From NCBI GenBank assembly GCA_003224135.1, contig QHYO01000339.1, positions 1-12,099 of the forward strand: DNA of 12,099 nucleotides, in the 5' to 3' direction. Shown piece by piece: positions 6,800 through 12,099 of this stretch. Position 1 is the first letter of the stretch. The number at the start of each line of letters is the position of its first letter. The position numbers and the translations under genes were made by a program. The stretch is from Acidobacteriota bacterium (lineage in GTDB: Bacteria > Acidobacteriota > Terriglobia > Acidiferrales > UBA7541). The notes under the pieces were generated by a model that saw only the letters and a program-made list of their open reading frames with translations, made no database searches and was not told the DNA's origin.

Positions 6800-8526
6800 A
6801 AGAGTTCGTGCAAAAAAATGCTGTTCTGAAAGAACCGCGAGCTGGATTTTGGCGGCGTTTGATGAGCGGTCGCGAAGAGCAGGTGTTCCTGATTTTGACC
6901 CTGATCATCGGCGCGGTGGTCGGATTGATCGTTGTGGCGTTCATTCTGCTGACGGAACGATTTGGCGCGCGACTGTATCCGGCGGGAGATGCGGCGTGGC
7001 GACGCGTCCTCATTCCAACGATTGGCTCTTTGGGAATGGGATACCTGCTGTTCCGATTTTTTCCGGATGCGCGGGGAAGCGGAGTTCCGCAAACGAAGGC
7101 GGCGTTGTACGCGCGCGAGGGCCGTATTTCGGTCAGGACAGTTTTGGGAAAGTTCTTTTGCACATCCGCCACGCTGGCAAGCGGAATACCGCTAGGAAGA
7201 GAAGGCCCATCGGTTCAAGTAGGTGCGGGCATTGCGTCGCTGCTTGGACGGAGGCTCGGGCTGAGTCCTGAGCGAATGAAGTCGCTGATCCCAGTGGGGG
7301 CCGCGGCGGCGATCGCTGCCGCGTTTAATACTCCACTGGCCGCGGTGTTGTTTGCGTTGGAAGAAGTCGTCGGCGACTTGCATGCGCCGGTGTTGGGTTC
7401 GGTGGTGCTGGCTTCCGCGACTTCCTGGGCAGTGCTGCAATTGCTGCTCGGCAATCATCCGTTGTTTGAGGTGCCGCAGTATCAACTGGTTTCTCCAGCG
7501 GAGTTTGCTTTGTACGCCGTGCTTGGAGTGGCTGGCGGTTTGGTTTCGGCCGCGTTTACGAGATTGCTGCTGGGACTTCGCAAAAAGTTTCTCGCTGCGC
7601 CAAGACGGACGCTGTGGTTTCAGCCGGTTGCTGGCGGTCTGCTTGTGGGACTGATGGGCTGGGTCGTGCCGCAATCGCTGGGCGTGGGCTATAAATACGT
7701 CGGCGACGCGCTGAACGGGCACATGGTGTGGAGTTTGATGGCGCTGCTGTTGGTGTTGAAGCTCGTTTCGGTCGCCGTGAGTTATGCCTCCGGGAATGCC
7801 GGGGGCATCTTTGGTCCGAGCTTGTTTTTGGGCGCAATGCTGGGCGGGCTTATGGGAACTGCGGGGCACGCTTTTTTTCCAAACCATGTGGCTTCATCGG
7901 GCGCTTACGCACTGGTGGGTATGGGCACGGCGTTTGCTGGGATTGTTCGCGCGCCGATGACCAGCGTGCTGATGATTTTCGAAATTACGCGCGACTATGC
8001 AGTGATCGTGCCGCTGATGATTTCGAACCTGGTGAGTTTTTTTATAGCCTCGCGATTTCAGAAGGAACCGATTTACGAAGTTCTTGCGCATCAGGACGGG
8101 ATCCATCTGCCGAACGCGGAATCACGGCTGCTCGAAGGGAATCGACACGTGCTGCAAGCGATGCGGGCCGCGGCGGGGACACTGGATGCGACTACAACCC
8201 TGCGCGATGCGGAAGCAAAAACGCGCGCGAGCGGACTGAGCGCGTGGCCAGTATGCTCGCATGAGGGCGTGAGCGGAGTAATTTCGCGCGAGGCGATTGA
8301 GTCCGCGACGAAGAATGGCGACGGGGAGAAGCGACTCAGGGAGATCATTCCGCCAGGCGAATTCCCTCACGTGCATGCGGATCACTCGTTGCACACGGCC
8401 CTGGACCGTATGGGGGCTGCGGGACTGCATGTGTTGCCGGTAGTGAGCCGGGCAAACGTACATCAACTGTTGGGAATCGTGACCGTGGATGATGTACTCG
8501 CGCTGTATGGGGTGCGGCCGCGGTGA
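6796..8526 (+). CDS. CLC-type chloride channel or chloride/proton antiporter with C-terminal CBS domains
   Basis: This inner-membrane protein of 576 residues has the CLC core (about 25-430) of many hydrophobic helices, then a soluble CBS-pair region (about 440-576), which in related proteins senses nucleotides. Selectivity-filter motifs are GSGVP at 94-98 (Ser95 favours chloride; nitrate exchangers have Pro and fluoride types Met), GREGP at 134-138 with gating Glu136, and GIFGPSLFLG at 337-346. Tyr427 in EPIYEVL fits the central chloride-coordinating tyrosine. LEEV places Glu189-Glu190 where E. coli CLC has its internal proton-transfer glutamate, which points to an antiporter rather than a plain channel; that is inference. 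The start ATG overlaps the upstream MarR-type stop by four bases. The gene ends 16 bases before the stop of the convergent DUF2207 gene, with no obvious terminator hairpin between them. Confidence 0.94.
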   Translation: MKEFVQKNAVLKEPRAGFWRRLMSGREEQVFLILTLIIGAVVGLIVVAFILLTERFGARLYPAGDAAWRRVLIPTIGSLGMGYLLFRFFPDARGSGVPQTKAALYAREGRISVRTVLGKFFCTSATLASGIPLGREGPSVQVGAGIASLLGRRLGLSPERMKSLIPVGAAAAIAAAFNTPLAAVLFALEEVVGDLHAPVLGSVVLASATSWAVLQLLLGNHPLFEVPQYQLVSPAEFALYAVLGVAGGLVSAAFTRLLLGLRKKFLAAPRRTLWFQPVAGGLLVGLMGWVVPQSLGVGYKYVGDALNGHMVWSLMALLLVLKLVSVAVSYASGNAGGIFGPSLFLGAMLGGLMGTAGHAFFPNHVASSGAYALVGMGTAFAGIVRAPMTSVLMIFEITRDYAVIVPLMISNLVSFFIASRFQKEPIYEVLAHQDGIHLPNAESRLLEGNRHVLQAMRAAAGTLDATTTLRDAEAKTRASGLSAWPVCSHEGVSGVISREAIESATKNGDGEKRLREIIPPGEFPHVHADHSLHTALDRMGAAGLHVLPVVSRANVHQLLGIVTVDDVLALYGVRPR

Positions 8527-8542
8527 GTGGATTTAGCTTGTT

Positions 8543-10288
8543 TTAGAAGCCGCCGCCACCGCCGCCGCCAAATCCGCCGCCAGAGAAGCCACCTCCACCG
8601 CTGAATCCGGAACCCCCGGAACTGCGCGGTGCGGAAGCGAAAACTGTTCCAGCCTGACTGGACATTGCGTTGAGATTGTTCACAAAACCATAAGGATAAA
8701 ATTGCGGCCCGTAACCGCCGCCTTGATACCAGCTCGGCGGCTGCGTGTAAATGTTCTGAAAGGCCTTGCTCCAATTTTTCTCGACGCCAAGAGCCATCGC
8801 GAATGGAAGAAATTTTTCAAACATTTCGGGAGTTTTGATCATGCGATTGAAGCGGTCGGATTCAACATGGGCGAGAAAATCTTCGAAGCCGAGAACGCCC
8901 TCGAGCGTTCGGGCGCCGCTTGCTGTTCGTGCTGGCATGAACCATCCGAAGCCGCAGATGATGAGGGCACTTAAGACTCCGGCGATGATGAACGTAAGTC
9001 CGGGCATGCCGAGGCTGCGGCCGATGGCTGAACCTCCCCAAACCGCGAGAAAGCCGGCGATCAAACCAGCTGCAAGATAGGTGCTGCGCACGCTGTCAGG
9101 ACGGCGCCGGTAAAAGCCTTGGGAGACGAGAGAATCGAAGACGCGGTTCTTGATGGCTGGGAGGGATTTATAAAATTGGTTATGCAGGCTGGACATGGAG
9201 ACCGCTTCGCCAGCAGTGCCAGCGCTAAAAATACCGTCGAGCAGTTGCTGTTCGTGCGGCTTGAGGGCAGTCCATTCGCTGCGATTCCTTTTCAAGATGA
9301 AGTTATAGTCCTTGTCCTTCCACAAACCCATCATGTGGTCGGTGGTGCGCTCTTCGATAACGAGAAACCCGCGGACGGCCAGGTCAATGATGGCTGCAGT
9401 GATGTCTCGCATATCGACGGAATTGTCGACGAGCGTGCCGACTTCGCTTGGCGTGAGCTGAGCTGGTGGCTCATATTGCGCGGCGATCGGGCGGAGACGC
9501 GGGTCACGGCCCTTCTTCCACCACAGCCAGAACATGAAAGCGGCGATGATCAGCGGCAAACCGAGCGGCCAGTTGCTACGGAGAAAGAGGCTGGCTTTCG
9601 CAGCGGCAGTGGGCTCTTTCACCGCACCTTTGTCGAATGCAATCGCCACGGTCAACCCCTCGTGATAGGCAAGCGAGCCTGTGGTATGAACCTCGACGCT
9701 GTTGCCCACAACTTCGGCTTCCGCTTCGTGTCCGCGCGAACGATAGGTTCCGGTAAAAACGTTCGCGCGAATATTTTTCGCTTCGACAGGCAATGAAATG
9801 GTTGCCGATGCCGAGCCGATCGGAACATCCCATTCGTCGCCGGTGATGTTCCAGTAGCATTCGTCATGGTCGTCGAAAAAACGGAGCGCATCCGACACGG
9901 TGTACTGGATGATGATGGTCTGGACAGAATTATCGGCGTTGTCCACGTAAATTTTGAATTTGCGGTAATGGCGTTCGCGCGAGGATTCGTACTTGAGATC
10001 GTGGCCCGAGCCGTTGGTCACGCGCTTTACGTCCAAGAAGAGCGAATAGTTCATTCCTTGCCGCGTCACGTACTCGACAGGAATCTCGCGATAGAGGCCA
10101 TGCCACGGTCCGCCGATAAAATGAACAGTGATGGACTCGGTTACATTGACAGTGCTGTCCGGCAGGACGGCAATCTGCGCGTCAAACTTTTCGATTCTTA
10201 ACTCTTTGCCGTTTGCAGAAAGCGAGCACAAGACAATAAGCAATGCCGGAGCCAGCCATCGCGCAGTCCTGCTGAGGAAACGTCGCAT
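8543..10288 (-). CDS. DUF2207 domain membrane protein with glycine-rich C-terminus
   Basis: The biochemical function of this family is not known; members are predicted membrane proteins often encoded next to LemA. I chose ATG 10288 (581 residues), just after the lemA stop, because it starts a clear signal peptide (MRRFLSRTARWLAPALLIVLCSLSANG). The longer frame to 10360 would add 24 residues overlapping lemA. Residues 28-225 form the extracytoplasmic DUF2207 domain, with DSTVNVTESITVHF and GLYREIPVEY typical of it. A membrane segment at about 239-257 is followed by the hallmark KKGRDPRLRP (258-267), SEVGTLVDN (281-289) and AAIIDLAVRGFLVIEE (298-313). Two more membrane helices lie at about 403-423 and 430-451, then LEGVLGFEDFLAHVESDRF (462-480). 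The final 25 residues are almost all Gly, Ser and Phe, a low-complexity tail common in this family. It is co-transcribed with lemA. Confidence 0.9.
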   Translation of the reverse strand: MRRFLSRTARWLAPALLIVLCSLSANGKELRIEKFDAQIAVLPDSTVNVTESITVHFIGGPWHGLYREIPVEYVTRQGMNYSLFLDVKRVTNGSGHDLKYESSRERHYRKFKIYVDNADNSVQTIIIQYTVSDALRFFDDHDECYWNITGDEWDVPIGSASATISLPVEAKNIRANVFTGTYRSRGHEAEAEVVGNSVEVHTTGSLAYHEGLTVAIAFDKGAVKEPTAAAKASLFLRSNWPLGLPLIIAAFMFWLWWKKGRDPRLRPIAAQYEPPAQLTPSEVGTLVDNSVDMRDITAAIIDLAVRGFLVIEERTTDHMMGLWKDKDYNFILKRNRSEWTALKPHEQQLLDGIFSAGTAGEAVSMSSLHNQFYKSLPAIKNRVFDSLVSQGFYRRRPDSVRSTYLAAGLIAGFLAVWGGSAIGRSLGMPGLTFIIAGVLSALIICGFGWFMPARTASGARTLEGVLGFEDFLAHVESDRFNRMIKTPEMFEKFLPFAMALGVEKNWSKAFQNIYTQPPSWYQGGGYGPQFYPYGFVNNLNAMSSQAGTVFASAPRSSGGSGFSGGGGFSGGGFGGGGGGGF

Positions 10289-10301
10289 GCGGCGATTGGC
10301 C

Positions 10302-10877
10302 TTAGGCCGTGGGAGCTGCAGGAGAATTAAAGCTGACTTTTGGCGCTTCGCGCTCGGCAACGGCGGTTACTTCGAAGAATTCGCGCGGCTTGAACCCGAG
10401 CATGCCTGCAAAAATATTGGTGGGGAATTGCTGAATCTTGGTGTTCAGGTCGCGGACGACCGCGTTGTAGTAGCGGCGCGCGTTTTGAACGGTGTCTTCA
10501 ATCTGCATAAGAGAATTTTGCAGGGAAGTGAAACTTTCAATGGCGCGAAGTTGAGGATAGGCCTCGGACAGAGCGAACAGGCTCTTCAGGGCGCCAGAGA
10601 GCAAATTCTCAGCTTGGGCCTTATCGACGGGCCCGGTTGCGGACATGGCGCGATTGCGAGCGTTGATGACGGCTTCGAGAGTGCCTTTTTCATGCCCGGC
10701 ATAACCCTTCACTGTTTCGACGAGATTGGGAATCAAGTCATAACGACGCTTGAGTTGCACGTCGATGTCGGCCCAAGCGTTGTCCACCTGAACCTTAAGG
10801 CGCACCAGGCTGTTGTACATCCCGATCAGGAGCGCAATGACCAGAACCAGACCAATCAGCAGTACCCAGCCGATCAT
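10302..10877 (-). CDS. lemA: LemA family protein
   Basis: LemA proteins are small membrane-anchored helical-bundle proteins of unclear function, frequently paired with DUF2207 or TPM-domain membrane proteins. This 191-residue protein has a single N-terminal membrane helix (WVLLIGLVLVIALLIGMY, 4-21). The family core follows: LVRLKVQVDNAWADIDVQLKRRYDLIPNLVETVKGYAGHE (25-64), a central AIESFTSLQNSLMQIEDTVQNARRYYNAVVRDLN, and FPTNIFAGMLGF near the end. The C-terminal tail is Pro/Ala-rich. The start at ATG 10877 is supported by GAGG (complement of 10883-10886) six bases upstream. The stop lies 13 bases before the DUF2207 start, indicating a two-gene operon driven from the promoter at 10921-10949. 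Confidence 0.95.
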   Translation of the reverse strand: MIGWVLLIGLVLVIALLIGMYNSLVRLKVQVDNAWADIDVQLKRRYDLIPNLVETVKGYAGHEKGTLEAVINARNRAMSATGPVDKAQAENLLSGALKSLFALSEAYPQLRAIESFTSLQNSLMQIEDTVQNARRYYNAVVRDLNTKIQQFPTNIFAGMLGFKPREFFEVTAVAEREAPKVSFNSPAAPTA

Positions 10878-10920
10878 ATTGACCTCACACGGATGAGAAA
10901 GTTGGGAAGCTAACCCCGCA

Positions 10921-10949
10921 ACTATACGTGCGGCGCTGATGGGTGTAAA
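10921..10949 (-). promoter_or_regulatory. Predicted sigma70-type promoter of the lemA-DUF2207 operon
   Basis: Read on the minus strand, TTTACA (complement of 10944-10949; five of six matches to TTGACA) is followed after exactly 17 bases by TATAGT (complement of 10921-10926; five of six matches to TATAAT). Transcription would begin near 10914, giving a leader of about 37 bases before the lemA ATG at 10877, which contains the GAGG ribosome binding site. This is the clearest promoter-like pattern I found in the window. Confidence 0.6.
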
Positions 10950-10981
10950 GCGAGCGCAGATTCAAACAGGACTACGGGTTG

Positions 10982-11440
10982 CTACTTGGCGAGGCGCAGA
11001 CGCTTGCCGTCGACGAAGGCTTGTTTTGATTCGGCGGTGCGTCCGGCTTTCTGAGCGAGCGCCAAATTTGTCCGCCGACCGGCATCTGCGGGAGCTAGTT
11101 TCTACGGCTTTTGAGAACGCGTCACAGGCATCGGGATAGCGAGCGATTTCGAAAGACGCCATGGCTAGGTTAGCTTTGTCAGCGACACTAGCGGCGCGAG
11201 AAGGCGGGCTACAGGCAATCGCTGTGCCGCACGCAAATGCGAGAGATGCGGCCGTTTGCGAGGGCCTTGATGTATACGCCGTGGAATCGTTGCCAGAAAC
11301 CCGGGACCTCGGCAATTCGCCCGAATCGTTCCCTTCGGTCAAGGTCGATGCGCGGCTGTTGTTCTAGCGAGGCAGCGCAGTACAGCGCCGACCTGCGAGA
11401 GGTCCTTGGGCAACAGTCCACAAAGCGTGCCCTGGAAGTG
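10982..11440 (-). pseudogene. Remnant of a tetratricopeptide-repeat (TPR) protein gene, frameshifted several times
   Basis: No single frame is intact here, but the minus strand reads as a TPR protein if the frame is changed. From the 3' end, one frame gives ADAGRRTNLALAQKAGR and then TAESKQAFVDGKRLRLAK with a TAG at 10984-10982, a typical TPR helix pair and C-terminus. Upstream, from about 11200 to 11102, a second frame gives SVADKANLAMASFEIARYP and DACDAFSKAVE, the expected preceding helix pair. The switch lies near 11099-11102, in or next to a run of A residues. Further upstream, RIAEVPGFWQRFHGVYIKALANG (about 11320-11250) and LYCAASLEQQPRIDL are in another frame, and HFQGTLCGLLPKDLSQVGA in yet another. 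The gene may begin as far up as an ATG at 11564 (MLNRLAKMLRLY). It is either a decayed gene or an error-rich patch. Confidence 0.55.
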
Positions 11441-11483
11441 GCGGTGCGCGGGCGGCCGCCTTTCCGCCAGCGCGCATGACCGT

Positions 11484-11503
11484 ATTCCGAAGGTGCTCGG
11501 AAT
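11484..11503. repeat. Short inverted repeat ATTCCGA-N6-TCGGAAT
   Basis: A perfect seven-base inverted repeat with a six-base loop sits in the non-coding stretch upstream of the final gene. A third copy of TCGGAAT occurs at 11520-11526. It could form a small hairpin or a dyad binding site, but it has no following T-run on either strand and is short, so its role is unknown. Confidence 0.4.
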
Positions 11504-11564
11504 TGGGGGCCTGGACTCTTCGGAATCAATAGAGCCGAAGCATCTTGGCGAGGCGATTCAACAT

Positions 11565-11724
11565 CGGACGCTGGTCCGGTCATACTGGGCGTAACGGGAT
11601 GTACTAGATCGCCGGAGGTGGTCGCCTCAGGCGTGATGCGCTCCCTCCATTGACGCGATGCTGCGCAGTGTGTTACCCATACAACGTCAAAATGCATGCA
11701 GTTTTTGCGGTGGCCGACTAACAC
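11565..11724. other. Intergenic stretch without recognisable gene
   Basis: No convincing coding frame, RNA gene or strong promoter is visible between the possible 5' limit of the TPR remnant and the final gene. TTGACG at 11650-11655 resembles a -35 box, but I find no acceptable -10 box at 16-18 bases from it. Together with the TPR remnant, the region 10982-11724 has no intact gene. Confidence 0.5.
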
Positions 11725-12099
11725 ATGGCGCAAGACAACAAGCACATGGAAGTTGTCCTTGATACGCAAGTCGAAAGCGTGAACCTGGCGGAGGAGATGT
11801 GCCTCCGCGTGGCGGAAGCTGCGGGGTTTGACGAAGAGGTGTGCTACCGCATCGGCATGAGTGTGCGGGAAGGCGTCATCAACGCATTCCATTACGGCAA
11901 TCAGGAGCGCCCCGACAAGAAGATTCATTTGGCAGTGGATCTAACGCCAGAGAAGCTTGTGATTCACGTGATGGATGAAGGCAAGGGCTTCAAGTTAACA
12001 GACGTTCCCGATCCCCTGGCGGAAGAGAATATTCTGAGTACTTCGGGACGTGGCATTTTCTTGATGCGCGCGTTTATGGACGAATTCGCTGTAGTTCCA
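11725..12099 (+). CDS. RsbW/SpoIIAB-type ATP-binding protein (anti-sigma factor serine kinase family), 3' end outside window
   Basis: This open frame runs off the window end after 125 codons, with no stop. It has a GHKL-type ATPase fold as in anti-sigma factor kinases of the RsbW/SpoIIAB group, which bind a sigma factor or phosphorylate an anti-anti-sigma partner. The N-box is SVREGVINAFHYGNQ at 46-60 (Glu49 and Asn53 expected to hold the catalytic water and Mg). The G1 box is DEGKGF at 84-89, with Asp84 for adenine contact, and the G2 box is SGRGIFLMRAFMDE at 107-120. The start ATG 11725 has only a weak GGTGG (11709-11713) upstream; ATG 11746, seven codons on, is also possible. At most a few dozen residues are missing if it has usual family length. 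No sigma factor or STAS-domain partner is visible in the window, so its target is unknown. Confidence 0.88.
   Translation, partial: MAQDNKHMEVVLDTQVESVNLAEEMCLRVAEAAGFDEEVCYRIGMSVREGVINAFHYGNQERPDKKIHLAVDLTPEKLVIHVMDEGKGFKLTDVPDPLAEENILSTSGRGIFLMRAFMDEFAVVP

Noticed and set aside
7192..7887. Minus-strand open frame of about 230 codons inside the CLC gene
   Set aside because: Low-complexity His/Gln/Arg composition, no ribosome binding site or domain, and opposite a well-supported transporter.
8527..8542. Bidirectional terminator between the CLC and DUF2207 genes
   Set aside because: Only 16 bases separate the stops and I could find no stem-loop; the T-rich bases alone are not enough.
9119..9796. 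Plus-strand open frames across the DUF2207 gene
   Set aside because: The minus-strand reading has family hallmarks throughout; the plus-strand product has none.
10289..10360. Earlier start of the DUF2207 gene inside lemA
   Set aside because: The added 24 residues would precede, and so spoil, a good signal peptide starting at 10288.
11650..11683. Promoter for the RsbW-like gene (TTGACG as -35 box)
   Set aside because: No hexamer at the proper distance matches a -10 box in more than about half its positions.
11209..11928. Minus-strand open frame of 239 codons as a real gene
   Set aside because: Its first part lies antisense to the clear RsbW-like gene, and only its last third resembles TPR sequence; it is better explained as part of the frameshifted TPR remnant.

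Overview
The window looks like a chromosomal fragment from an Acidobacteriota-type bacterium. This is an inference from GC-rich coding with typical bacterial signals and from the gene content: a tricorn-like S41 protease, secreted M28 peptidases, a CBS-domain CLC transporter, and a LemA/DUF2207 pair. I see no RNA gene, insertion sequence, CRISPR array, phage gene or origin.

Positions 1-8526 carry a plus-strand series. It holds the 3' end of a tricorn-type protease, a 157-bp gap with a 7-bp tandem repeat, mutM, a gene for a tandem (double) M28 zinc peptidase broken by a frameshift near 1958-1965, dtd, an AlkD-like DNA alkylation repair gene overlapping dtd, a GNAT acetyltransferase cut short by an in-frame TAG, a MarR-type regulator, and a CLC chloride channel/antiporter. 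The MarR and CLC genes share the bases ATGA, so they are probably translationally coupled. From dtd to the GNAT gene the spacing is tight or overlapping, which suggests a small operon of quality-control functions (D-aminoacyl-tRNA editing, DNA base repair, acetylation).

Positions 8543-10877 hold a convergent minus-strand operon, lemA followed by a DUF2207 membrane protein with a glycine-rich tail. It is preceded by a good sigma70-like promoter at 10921-10949. From 10982 to about 11440 (perhaps 11564) the minus strand carries the wreck of a tetratricopeptide-repeat gene, readable only by changing frame several times. The window ends inside a plus-strand gene for an RsbW/SpoIIAB-type ATPase (anti-sigma factor kinase family).

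I do not see a convincing new multi-gene system. The most notable things are three separate coding lesions in about 10 kb (M28 frameshift, GNAT amber codon, TPR multi-frameshift), each shown by protein-like sequence continuing past the break. Also notable are the fused double M28 peptidase with both active sites intact, a basic tail on MutM, and the MarR-CLC pairing. Whether the lesions are biological decay or sequence/assembly errors cannot be decided from this window.
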